Shown: in pieces, positions 1 to 6,373 of the stretch
Layout: every line of letters begins with the position of its first letter
Numbering within the stretch: the first letter of the stretch is position 1
Source: Treponema sp.
Lineage (GTDB): Bacteria > Spirochaetota > Spirochaetia > Treponematales > Breznakiellaceae
Assembly: GCA_031264395.1 (NCBI GenBank)
Contig: JAISEB010000310.1
Coordinates: forward strand, 1-9,043
Direction: 5' to 3'
DNA length: 9,043 nt
The notes under the pieces: generated by a model
Told to the model about the DNA's origin: nothing
The model's database searches: none
Seen by the model: only the letters and a program-made list of their open reading frames with translations
Made by a program: the position numbers and the translations under genes

Positions 1-183
1 CGTATTCTTATTGAGTCGGAAAGTCCTTTCATGGTGCCGGCGGATTACCGGGGCAAGCGCAACATGCCCAGGTACCTGCCTCTAACGGCGGCCTTTCTTG
101 CCGAAATGCTGGAAGTTGACCTTGAAGAACTTGCGGCCCAGCTCTGGGAAAATTCGAATAAATTTTTCGGGCTCGAACCGTAA
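1..183 (+). CDS. TatD-family metal-dependent hydrolase, C-terminal 60 residues (5' end outside window)
   Basis: Frame 1 is open from the first base to a TAA at 181-183. The translation matches the end of TatD-family deoxyribonucleases/amidohydrolases: a strand and loop reading IESESP, then VPADYRGKRNMP, then a helical tail with AAQLWENSNKFFGL. Family members typically have ETDxP, xPxxxRGKRNxP and a closing T.N...lFgl in the same order. TatD proteins are cytoplasmic two-metal TIM-barrel enzymes that act on DNA 3' ends or other phosphate esters. The Asp of the ETDxP motif normally belongs to the metal centre, and here it is Glu (residues 5-9 of the fragment: E-S-E-S-P). Only about a quarter of the protein is visible, so the remaining ligands cannot be checked and the exact substrate cannot be named. 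It converges with the gene ending at 226. Confidence 0.85.
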   Translation, partial: RILIESESPFMVPADYRGKRNMPRYLPLTAAFLAEMLEVDLEELAAQLWENSNKFFGLEP

Positions 184-192
184 GCTCGAACG

Positions 193-226
193 AAGAACCC
201 AAAACCCGCCTTTTGGCGGGGTTCTT
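193..226. terminator. Bidirectional intrinsic terminator between convergent genes
   Basis: A stem CCCGCC (205-210) and GGCGGG (215-220) closes a TTTT loop. Outer arms AAGAAC (193-198) and GTTCTT (221-226) can also pair across a six-base bulge. Read on the + strand the stem is followed by GTTCTTT. Read on the - strand it is followed by TTTTGGGTTCTT, giving a usable U run. The hairpin lies just after the TatD stop (181-183), and its outer arm reaches base 226, the last base of the opposing TAA, so it can serve both convergent genes. Confidence 0.75.
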
Positions 227-1053
227 TACTGCGCAAGTTCTTTTTTTACTTCGGCAAGCCGCTTTGTGAGCGTTTCAATGGTCCGCTCCAGCCTGAGCCT
301 TTCCTTTTCGAGGCGGAGTTTCGCGGAATCTTCCCCCGGAGATCCGCCCGGATCTTCTCCCGGGTTTTTTTGGCGGAAGGCCGTCTTTACCGTATCGGGG
401 CTTTTTCCCGCAAGGAGCCCTTTTTCGGCCTCTTCCCTGTCCCCTTCGTTTCTGATTCCCGCGAGGAAGCGCATGTTGTCCGCCCCTACCGCCGGTTCAA
501 GGTCGTACTGGTGCATCTTTATCGCCATGTTCGCCGCCGTGCGCGGTATGCACAGTACCCGGTCCACATAGTCCTCGAAACGGACCCCCAGGGACGTGCA
601 CAGATCGTGCGCCTTGAGGAGTTCCCTTCCCATTTCTTTGACGATGCTGCCGTTTCTGAGGAGGAATTTCTCCCTGATTATTTCAGTCAGCTTTTCGAGT
701 TCAGGCGAGCCCTGAAAAACGTCACGGTAGATTTTTTTCGCCTCGGCTTTTTCAAGAAGGCCGTGAAAGATAGCCCAGAATTCCGAAGTATGCGCCCGCG
801 CCTGCAGCGTTCCGCCCCGGGAACAGGCGTGAAGGTGATGCGCGTATTCGTGTATTGCCGTGTAGAGAAGCAGGTTTTCGTTCTGCCCGTCCCCGGAGAT
901 AAAATTCCTGTTATGTATGATGATCTCCCGGCTTTCGGGTTTGTAAAGCCCGTTGACCTTTTTGCTTGACTTGCCCGAGAAGACAAGGGAAAATTCCAGC
1001 GGCGCGTCTTCTATGGCAAGCAGTTTTGCCTTTACCTGATCCTGGTTCATCAC
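226..1053 (-). CDS. Putative HExxH zinc metalloprotease-like protein with C-terminal coiled coil
   Basis: This is a 275-residue protein if it starts at GTG 1053, or 274 if it starts at the adjacent ATG 1050. GGAGG lies 5 bases from GTG and 8 from ATG, so ATG is slightly preferred. Numbering from GTG, an N-terminal strand region (GLYKPESREIIIHNRNF) leads into AIHEYAHHLH, with H68, E69 and H72 forming HExxH. A third possible ligand, H88, lies in HTSEFW. This spacing recalls SprT/WSS-type zincins (HExxH...HxxEF) more than ImmA/IrrE peptidases. Residues about 120-225 are helical with no recognised domain. A Gly/Pro/Asp-rich linker (about 229-243) precedes a charged coiled coil (about 244-274). 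There is no signal peptide, so it is probably cytoplasmic. It begins 15 bases after rsmE and is likely co-transcribed with it. Catalytic activity and substrate are unknown; the protease call rests on the motif alone. Confidence 0.72.
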   Translation of the reverse strand: MMNQDQVKAKLLAIEDAPLEFSLVFSGKSSKKVNGLYKPESREIIIHNRNFISGDGQNENLLLYTAIHEYAHHLHACSRGGTLQARAHTSEFWAIFHGLLEKAEAKKIYRDVFQGSPELEKLTEIIREKFLLRNGSIVKEMGRELLKAHDLCTSLGVRFEDYVDRVLCIPRTAANMAIKMHQYDLEPAVGADNMRFLAGIRNEGDREEAEKGLLAGKSPDTVKTAFRQKNPGEDPGGSPGEDSAKLRLEKERLRLERTIETLTKRLAEVKKELAQ

Positions 1054-1068
1054 GAAAACCTCCGGTTG

Positions 1069-1815
1069 TTATAATTCGCCCATTTTTTCCAGCGTCAGAA
1101 CCGCCGCGGCGACACAGGCGGTTTCGGTACGCAGGGCGCGTTCCCCAAGCGACAGCCGCAGGAAGCCCGAGTCCTCCAGTATGTCCCGTTCCCGGTCCGA
1201 CCAGCCCCGCTCCGGCCCTACGGCCAGTACCACGGGCCGTCTTGTGGGGGTAAGTCGCGACACGGCTCCTTCGGGCCGGACATTGTCGGCGGCAATGAGC
1301 AGGGGAAGGGCGGCGGGCCCGGCGTTCTCCCTTTCCCAGGGACGCCCGGCGAGCCATTGGTCAAGCGGCGCGAAAAACGAGACCGGCGGAATGGTGGTGT
1401 CGCGCGACTGCGACGCGCCTTCGATGAGCGCGGCCCTGGCGCCGCCGTCTTCGAGGAGCTTTGTGTTGCGGTAGCTTTTGTCCCCAAGGTCCGTCCCCAG
1501 AAGATCGACCGCGCATATTCCCAGGCTGGAAAGATCCCGCAGGAGCCGCCTCAGCTGAATGGGCCTGGGAAAACCCACCGCCGCGCGCAAAGGCAGCCGC
1601 GCCGGGGCGTCTTCGTCAAGGCGCAGGGAAATGCGGAGCGATCCGTCAAGGTTGATCTTTTCAATGCGCCCCCTGCCCCGGCCTCCGCCTACGACCCCCG
1701 CGTCAAACGTGTCTCCCGTTTTTTTGTGCAGTACCTTGATGAGGTGAACCGTCCTTTCGTCCCGCCGGGACAGAGTCTTTCCCAGTTCATGTTCCTCTAT
1801 CAAGATGAGGTTCAT
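1069..1815 (-). CDS. rsmE: RsmE-family 16S rRNA (uracil-N3) methyltransferase
   Basis: RsmE proteins use S-adenosylmethionine to methylate N3 of U1498 in 16S rRNA. The 248-residue length fits the family. Residues about 1-70 form the PUA-like RNA-binding part (MNLILIEEHELG, then the HLIKVLHKKTGD strand-loop). The rest is a SPOUT methyltransferase domain with RPIQLRRLLRDLSSLG, IEGASQSRDTTIPPV and the knotted SAM site AVGPERGWS (G200 onward), then LGERALRTETA (223-233). The usual text is GPEGG and LGxRxLRxETA, so the first motif carries Arg in place of a Gly. The opening MNLIL and the RRLLRDL segment resemble a paralogous branch of the family, so the exact rRNA target is less certain than the family. 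The ATG at 1815 has no good Shine-Dalgarno sequence, and a TATAAT lies only 14 bases upstream, suggesting a very short leader. Confidence 0.9.
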   Translation of the reverse strand: MNLILIEEHELGKTLSRRDERTVHLIKVLHKKTGDTFDAGVVGGGRGRGRIEKINLDGSLRISLRLDEDAPARLPLRAAVGFPRPIQLRRLLRDLSSLGICAVDLLGTDLGDKSYRNTKLLEDGGARAALIEGASQSRDTTIPPVSFFAPLDQWLAGRPWERENAGPAALPLLIAADNVRPEGAVSRLTPTRRPVVLAVGPERGWSDRERDILEDSGFLRLSLGERALRTETACVAAAVLTLEKMGEL

Positions 1816-1829
1816 GGGTATTGTTGTAT

Positions 1830-1835
1830 ATTATA
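1830..1835 (-). promoter_or_regulatory. -10 box (TATAAT) for the rsmE transcript
   Basis: Reading the - strand, a perfect TATAAT ends 14 bases before the rsmE ATG. No convincing -35 sits 16-18 bases upstream; a TTGCAA is present but only 10 bases away. If used, transcription would start about 7 bases from the start codon, giving an almost leaderless mRNA, which agrees with the missing ribosome binding site. It lies in the 41-base gap between the small upstream ORF and rsmE. Confidence 0.4.
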
Positions 1836-1856
1836 GAGGATAAACTTGCAATGCGT

Positions 1857-2048
1857 TTACCGGAACGTGGCGTGAAAATAGATGATCTTTTTTTCTTCCG
1901 GGGCCGCCATGACAGATCCGGGGTTTTTAAGAAAATGCGGAAGGCGCTTTATGATTCCGGCAAGACCTTTGGCCGCCGTTCTGCACAGCCTTCGGATTCT
2001 CCTTGAAAATCTGTTTTCATACAGCCTGAATTGAAAGATCTCCGCCAT
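1857..2048 (-). CDS. Small basic hypothetical protein, 63 residues
   Basis: I do not recognise this protein. It starts MAEIFQFRLYENRFSRR and ends KKIIYFHATFR, is rich in Arg and Lys, and has no clear membrane segment or metal motif. I chose the ATG at 2048 because CGGGGGA lies 5-12 bases upstream. An in-frame upstream ATG (2084) would add 12 residues but would place the start close to the palindrome at 2072-2110. Codon use (CTT, GCC, ATC, AAG endings) resembles the neighbours. The gene runs in the same direction as rsmE with 41 bases between them, so it could be the first gene of that operon. It is short enough to be chance, and conservation is the deciding test. Confidence 0.42.
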   Translation of the reverse strand: MAEIFQFRLYENRFSRRIRRLCRTAAKGLAGIIKRLPHFLKNPGSVMAAPEEKKIIYFHATFR

Positions 2049-2071
2049 GGCAGTCCCCCGTGTTTTTACAT

Positions 2072-2110
2072 GAGGCTGTTTCAAAACCAGCCGGGTTTTG
2101 GAACAAGCTC
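2072..2110. repeat. Dispersed palindromic element, copy 1
   Basis: An imperfect inverted repeat: left arm GAGGCTGTTTCAAAACC (2072-2088), right arm GGGTTTTGGAACAAGCTC (2093-2110), short CAG/C-rich loop between. It shares its core (GTTYCAAAAC...GGTTTTxGGAAC followed by AxGCTC) with the element at 8763-8799, so it is a repeated unit rather than a one-off hairpin. There is no long T run, so it is not an obvious terminator. It lies upstream of the small ORF on the - strand and upstream of the sensor operon on the + strand. Confidence 0.65.
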
Positions 2111-2331
2111 ACATCTCAATTAAATTCTTGATCGTCCGGGGTAAAAGGAAGGGGAGTTTGTTATAAATTACGGGATTATATTTCAAAAATGCGGAAATCC
2201 CCGCGGACAGAGCTAAATTTGACCTACACATCAGGGTATAATTCACGTGTCATAAAGGAAGATTTACCGCAAGGTCGAAAAAGTCGAAAAAGTAAAAGAA
2301 GGAAGGAAAAAGGTGTCAGGGGCGCCGGCCT
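2111..2331 (+). promoter_or_regulatory. Upstream region of the sensor operon with TATAAT at 2237-2242
   Basis: These 221 bases hold no convincing gene. They are AT-rich from about 2111 to 2190. A TATAAT at 2237-2242 is the best -10 candidate for the sensor-kinase-regulator operon and would give a leader of roughly 80 bases. A TTGACC at 2219-2224 looks like a -35 but is only 12 bases away, too close to pair with it. A - strand TATAAT also occurs at 2175-2180. Bases 2274-2291 contain two tandem copies of GTCGAAAAA. AGGGG at 2318-2322 is the probable ribosome binding site for the GTG at 2332 (9-base gap). Confidence 0.4.
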
Positions 2332-3324
2332 GTGTCCGTCTTCACTTTTCCCTTTCAAAAAGCCATACTCTTTACCGTGAAGTATTTCCTCCGGGCGGGC
2401 ATAATCTGTTTCAGCCTCCTTTCCCTGGGAACATTTCTTTGTTCGCTTTACCTGGTCCGTAATCTTTACATACAATCCGCGCCCCCTCCTGCCGCCGCCA
2501 TCAGTTACCATTTTTCCCTGTATCTGCCGGATAACCGCAATTCCTTTTTTACGGGAATAATCGAAGGAGCGGAACAGGCCGCGTCCGAGATGAACGCCGC
2601 CGTTTCCATACATTCCATTGATCCGGTAAAAAACGAACTGGAAATGGCCTCCTATACCGGGGTGGACGGGATCATCGTCTGCCCCTATCTGGAAGACGCC
2701 CTGGCCCGCCGGCAGCTTGACAAGCTGGCTCAGATTCCCGTGGTGATTATCAACCACAACATACCTAACGACCAGCCCTGGCCCTTTATAGGCGTCAACA
2801 ACTTTGACGTAGGCCGGCGTATCGGCATGCTGTCGGGGAATGCCGGCGGCGCGTCTATACGCCTGGCAATGGTGTACAGCGACAAGTCGCCGGGGATCTA
2901 CGGGGAGCGGGAATTGGTGGAGATGGGTATCGCCGCCGCTTTGGAGGACAGGCTTGCCGCGCCTATCACGGGTTTCAGGACGAACCTTAACCCCCTGGAC
3001 GCGGAAGAATTGCTCTACCGGCTCTTCCGGGGCAACCCGGACATTAACACCATTGTTTTTACGGACCCCAGCGACACCATAGCCGCCGCCCAGACTCTCG
3101 TCGATATGAACCTTGTGGGCCGTGTTCAGGTAATAGGCTTCGGCGCGGACCCGGGAATAGAGGAAAACATCAGAAAAGGGGTAATCTCTTCCAGCATTGC
3201 GATTAACTCCGTGCGTATCGGCTATGAGGCGGTAAAATCACTTACGGCCCTCAGGCGTACGGGGTATACCGCCGCGTCCGTCGACACGGGGGTAAAGATC
3301 ATCGACAGGAATACCCTTAAATGA
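2332..3324 (+). CDS. Membrane-anchored periplasmic-binding-protein-like sugar sensor
   Basis: A 330-residue protein with a short basic N-terminus, one hydrophobic segment (about residues 23-43, IICFSLLSLGTFLCSLYLV) and no clear cleavage site or lipobox. The rest would face the periplasm, tethered by that helix. From about residue 57 it follows the type-I periplasmic binding protein fold of the RbsB/XylF class (Peripla_BP_4): FSLYLPDNRNSFFTGIIEGA, then VDGIIVCPY, PVVIINHNIP, FIGVNNFDVGRRIG, INTIVFTDPSDTIAAAQTL and VQVIGFGADPG. It lacks the YDRMI and GQDAE signatures of xylose-binding proteins, so its ligand may differ. Its last bases overlap the kinase start (ATGA), implying coupled translation. 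Binding proteins anchored next to a LytS-type kinase act as ligand-sensing partners in known three-component systems such as clostridial XylFII-LytS-YesN, and I infer that role here. The GTG at 2332 has a modest AGGGG site; a later in-frame GTG (2377) has none. Confidence 0.82.
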   Translation: MSVFTFPFQKAILFTVKYFLRAGIICFSLLSLGTFLCSLYLVRNLYIQSAPPPAAAISYHFSLYLPDNRNSFFTGIIEGAEQAASEMNAAVSIHSIDPVKNELEMASYTGVDGIIVCPYLEDALARRQLDKLAQIPVVIINHNIPNDQPWPFIGVNNFDVGRRIGMLSGNAGGASIRLAMVYSDKSPGIYGERELVEMGIAAALEDRLAAPITGFRTNLNPLDAEELLYRLFRGNPDINTIVFTDPSDTIAAAQTLVDMNLVGRVQVIGFGADPGIEENIRKGVISSSIAINSVRIGYEAVKSLTALRRTGYTAASVDTGVKIIDRNTLK

Positions 3325-4916
3325 ACATCCCCGGATATTTCCGCCGCGCCGTCGGCCGGCGCCTTCCCCGGTCCTTCCGGGCGCAGATGCTGGCAAGCGT
3401 ATCCGGGGTAAGCATCATCCTGGTTTTTTCCACGGCCTACATTCTTTTTTCCGCCAAAAATTTACAGAACATCCAGGACAGCAGTTTTGAGCAGGAACGT
3501 TTTATCAAAACCATACAGGAGGATCTGGCGGCCTATCAGGAGCCGCTCCTCGAATTCCTTTCAACCCGTTCGTCCAACGCCCTTGCCCGGATCTTGACCG
3601 ATTCGCAGGCGCTGCGGAACAAGCTTCCGGCTTACAGTCCTGTAACGGCGGACAAAACGGAACTCAAGGAACGGGAAATCTACTTTCTGATATACGCGTA
3701 CCTTAATATGGCGGATCAGGCGGTGGAAGAAAAAAGGGGCAGGAACATCGCCGCCTATACCCGCATCTACGACGAAATGGCGGGCCTCCTTGAGTATATC
3801 AACGGGGAGATCGAAACGGTTAACGCCGAACGCTTCAGCAGCCAGCTTGACGCCTATGAGCTTTTTATCGCCGAATCGGGAACCGTCCAGTTTTGGAATC
3901 TTCTTTTCATTATCTTTGTATCGCTGTTGTCCATACTGCTCCTCTTTCTGTCGGCGGGAAGGATCACCGCCCCTCTGGTCCGCCTTTCGGCGCTGGCTGC
4001 GGAGCTGTCTTCGGGGAACTTTGAAATTCCCGATATCAAGGCCGGTTCCGTTGCCGAAATGGACCGGGTGGTGGAAGCGTTTAACCGGATGAAGAACGAC
4101 ATACGCCAGTTTATCGAGGAGATACGCCGGCAGGAGAACATCAAACAGGAATATATGAGGGAAAAGCTGCGAAACATGAAGATGGAAGGACTGGTACGGT
4201 ACGCGGAGATCTACGCGCTCCAGGCGCAGATGAACCCCCACTTTCTCTTTAATACCCTGAACACGGGGATGCAGCTTGCCATTGTCGAAGGGGCGGACCG
4301 TACCGGCGAATACATGGAGTGCCTGGCGCTGCTTTTCAGGCACATCATCAGAAATAAAGAGATCATCGTTCCCCTGCGGCACGAGATCGAGGGGCTTAAC
4401 TACTATTTTTCCATTCTCAGGGTACGCTTTCCCAGAAACCTTGATCTGATTCTGGATTACGACGAATCGCTTTTGGACAGTTGCAGGGTGCCTGTTTCCA
4501 TTTTACAGCCCCTTGTGGAAAACTGTGTTATTCACGCCTTTAAGGCGGTCCGGCTTTCCCCGGAGGCGCTGCCTGTACAGGAGGCGGCCGGGGGCATTCC
4601 GCTGTATCAGGCGGACGCCGCCGCAAAACGTTCGCTTATCATGGTCCGGGCGGAAAAGTCCGAAAACCGTATTGTCCTTTCGGTACAGGACAACGGCTGC
4701 GGCATGCCGGAAAGAGCCGCGGAAAAACTGCTCCAGCCCCTTTCCATTGACGAACCGTCAATAACAAGGGTGATGGGCCTTGAGAACGTCATCCAGCGGC
4801 TCTACTTCTTCTACCCCGGCGATCCCGCCGTGGTGAGCATCGAAACCGGCGAAGGCCGGGGTACGGCGGTTATTATCCGCATTGATACGGAAAGGGCGCC
4901 ATGTATAGCGTTCTGA
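3321..4916 (+). CDS. LytS/YesM-type sensor histidine kinase
   Basis: A 531-residue inner-membrane kinase. The first membrane helix is about residues 24-45 and the second about 191-213 (FWNLLFIIFVSLLSILLLFL). Between them lies a largely helical periplasmic region of some 145 residues. A HAMP linker (about 214-268, RITAPLVRLSALAAELSSGNF) leads to a His_kinase domain with QAQMNPHFLFNTLN, where H307 is the phosphorylated His. The HATPase part has the N box LVENCVIHAF, the G box VQDNGCGM and MGLENVIQRL. Between the N and G boxes there is an extra Ala/Pro-rich stretch. It overlaps the upstream sensor by 4 bases and the downstream regulator by 16, so the three are made together. In this family the periplasmic part often has no ligand pocket and reads a separate binding protein; here that would be the product of 2332-3324. 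The partner assignment is inferred from context. Confidence 0.92.
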   Translation: MNIPGYFRRAVGRRLPRSFRAQMLASVSGVSIILVFSTAYILFSAKNLQNIQDSSFEQERFIKTIQEDLAAYQEPLLEFLSTRSSNALARILTDSQALRNKLPAYSPVTADKTELKEREIYFLIYAYLNMADQAVEEKRGRNIAAYTRIYDEMAGLLEYINGEIETVNAERFSSQLDAYELFIAESGTVQFWNLLFIIFVSLLSILLLFLSAGRITAPLVRLSALAAELSSGNFEIPDIKAGSVAEMDRVVEAFNRMKNDIRQFIEEIRRQENIKQEYMREKLRNMKMEGLVRYAEIYALQAQMNPHFLFNTLNTGMQLAIVEGADRTGEYMECLALLFRHIIRNKEIIVPLRHEIEGLNYYFSILRVRFPRNLDLILDYDESLLDSCRVPVSILQPLVENCVIHAFKAVRLSPEALPVQEAAGGIPLYQADAAAKRSLIMVRAEKSENRIVLSVQDNGCGMPERAAEKLLQPLSIDEPSITRVMGLENVIQRLYFFYPGDPAVVSIETGEGRGTAVIIRIDTERAPCIAF

Positions 4917-6373
4917 TCGTGGACGACGAGGAGCCGGTTCTGGACAGTTTCGGGTTTATGCTGAAAAGCGCCTCCGGCTTTGTTCTGGCGGGAAAGGCCC
5001 GCTCCGGCTACGAAGCCCTGCAAATGATCCACGAAACGGAACCGGATCTGGTTTTTATGGATATCAACATACCCGGCATTGACGGGCTGGCCGTTATCGC
5101 CGACGTGCACAAGAAATTCCCCGGCATGGTTTTTGTCCTTTCCACCGCCTACGAACGTTTCGATCTTGCGAAAAGGGCCATTCCCCTGGGGGTTTTCGCG
5201 TACCTTGTAAAACCCGTATCAAAAAAGACCTTTTTCTCCACCCTTGACGACGTGCGGGATGCCCTGGCAAAACGGCCCGCCCCGGAAAGAAAAGAAGAGG
5301 AAGATCCCGGACACCTTTTCTTCAAGAAGATCATCTGGCAGGAGATGAGCGGGGAAAGCTGGGAGGAATGGAGGGAGCGTCTGGCCCTTCCTTCGGACCG
5401 GGGCATTGTTTTCCTCCTGGAACTGGGGGAAAACACGGAAGAATGGTGCGGGAAAATCGCGGAGAAAATATCCTACAAGTACCCTTGCCGTTTCGACATT
5501 ATACTGAACCGGGGGCTCTTTCTGATTTCAGGGGACATAGGCCGGGACGCGCTTAAGGCCCGGCTGGACGCTGTTTTGAAGGACAGCCTCCCCGCATCCC
5601 TTGCCCGTTTCCGGGGAGTCGGGGAGCCGTGCCGGGGAGAGGAACTGTACCGTTCCTGTAACGGGGCCCTGAGGGAACTTGAAGAGGAACGGCAGGAAAC
5701 CGATATGCGGTATTGGGAAAGGTTCAGGATCATCCAGCTTAGGCGGAAGATAGGCGCCGCCCCGCCTGAGGAAGTCAAAAAGCTCTTTACCGTTCTCTGG
5801 GGGGAGATCTTCAAGACCTGCGACTTTGCCCTGGCCAAGGCAAAGATGATCCCGGTGTTCATGTTCCTGATGGATGACTGCACCGGCTGTTACCGCGACG
5901 GCGCCGGCGCGCCGCCCCTTTTTGCCGCGGCCGAGGAGATTATGGCGATTTCCGATATGGGCCAATGGGAAGCCTGGGCCGGCGAGGCGTTCGGGAAGAT
6001 ACTGTTTCAGGCCGCCCTTCGCCGTTCGAACAGTTTTCCTGTTCCGCTGGCAAAGGCCCTTGAGTATGTCCACGCAAATTACGCCGGGGGCATACAGCTC
6101 AGCGACGCCGCTTCGGTCGCACAGGTGTCTCCCGCCTATTTGAGCCGCCTTTTTTCGGAACACTGCAAAACCAGTTTTATTGACTATGTAACGGAACTGC
6201 GCATAGAAAACGCGGAAAAACTGTTAAGGGAGTCAAAGATGAATATAAAAGAAGTTGCCTTTGCCACAGGATACCAAGACCCCAATTACTTCGGCAAGAT
6301 CTTCAAAAAAATCACCGGGCTTTCCCCAATGGCTTATACTGTAGAAGCAAAACGCAGGGAGGACGGGTTATGA
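4901..6373 (+). CDS. YesN-type response regulator with AraC DNA-binding domain
   Basis: A 490-residue cytoplasmic transcription factor. Residues 1-125 are a CheY-like receiver with the acidic pair D8-D9, phospho-acceptor D54 (VFMDINIPGIDG), the LSTAY switch segment and the conserved Lys of LVKPVS. Residues about 130-375 are a long middle region of unassigned function, as in other YesN proteins. Residues about 381-480 form an AraC/XylS double helix-turn-helix: IQLSDAASVAQVSPAYLSRL for the first and NIKEVAFATGYQDPNYFGKI for the second, followed by TGLSPMAY. The ATG lies inside the kinase gene (16-base overlap) and the TGA overlaps the next ATG. All phosphotransfer residues are present, so it should be an active partner of the kinase. 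Likely targets are the direct repeats at 7441-7513 upstream of the next transporter gene; this is inference. Confidence 0.92.
   Translation: MYSVLIVDDEEPVLDSFGFMLKSASGFVLAGKARSGYEALQMIHETEPDLVFMDINIPGIDGLAVIADVHKKFPGMVFVLSTAYERFDLAKRAIPLGVFAYLVKPVSKKTFFSTLDDVRDALAKRPAPERKEEEDPGHLFFKKIIWQEMSGESWEEWRERLALPSDRGIVFLLELGENTEEWCGKIAEKISYKYPCRFDIILNRGLFLISGDIGRDALKARLDAVLKDSLPASLARFRGVGEPCRGEELYRSCNGALRELEEERQETDMRYWERFRIIQLRRKIGAAPPEEVKKLFTVLWGEIFKTCDFALAKAKMIPVFMFLMDDCTGCYRDGAGAPPLFAAAEEIMAISDMGQWEAWAGEAFGKILFQAALRRSNSFPVPLAKALEYVHANYAGGIQLSDAASVAQVSPAYLSRLFSEHCKTSFIDYVTELRIENAEKLLRESKMNIKEVAFATGYQDPNYFGKIFKKITGLSPMAYTVEAKRREDGL

Noticed and set aside
370..969. 199-residue open frame on the + strand opposite the HExxH protein
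   Set aside because: The - strand reading has the coherent motif, ribosome binding site and operon context; this frame has none of these.
2159..2194. TGTTATAAATTAC and TTTCAAAAATGCG, 22 bases apart, as a copy of the regulator operator for autoregulation
   Set aside because: The first copy has several mismatches, and the distance to the candidate -10 (56 bases) does not match the 40 bases seen at the better promoter.
2219..2242. TTGACC and TATAAT as a complete promoter for the sensor operon
   Set aside because: The spacing is only 12 bases, far below the usual 16-18, so only the TATAAT is kept as a candidate.
2274..2291. Two tandem GTCGAAAAA units as a CRISPR or regulatory array
   Set aside because: There are only two nine-base copies with no spacers, best explained as simple A-rich leader sequence.
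2189..2380. 63-residue + strand open frame ahead of the sensor gene
   Set aside because: It lacks a convincing ribosome binding site, runs through the promoter region and the sensor start, and has low-complexity Lys/Arg content.
3561..4382. Long open frame on the - strand inside the kinase gene (273 residues)
   Set aside because: It is antisense to a well-supported kinase, has no domain I recognise and a composition expected from the reverse of GC-rich codons.
5528..6163. 211-residue open frame on the - strand inside the response regulator gene
   Set aside because: It is antisense to the middle region and AraC domain of the regulator, with no recognisable motif.
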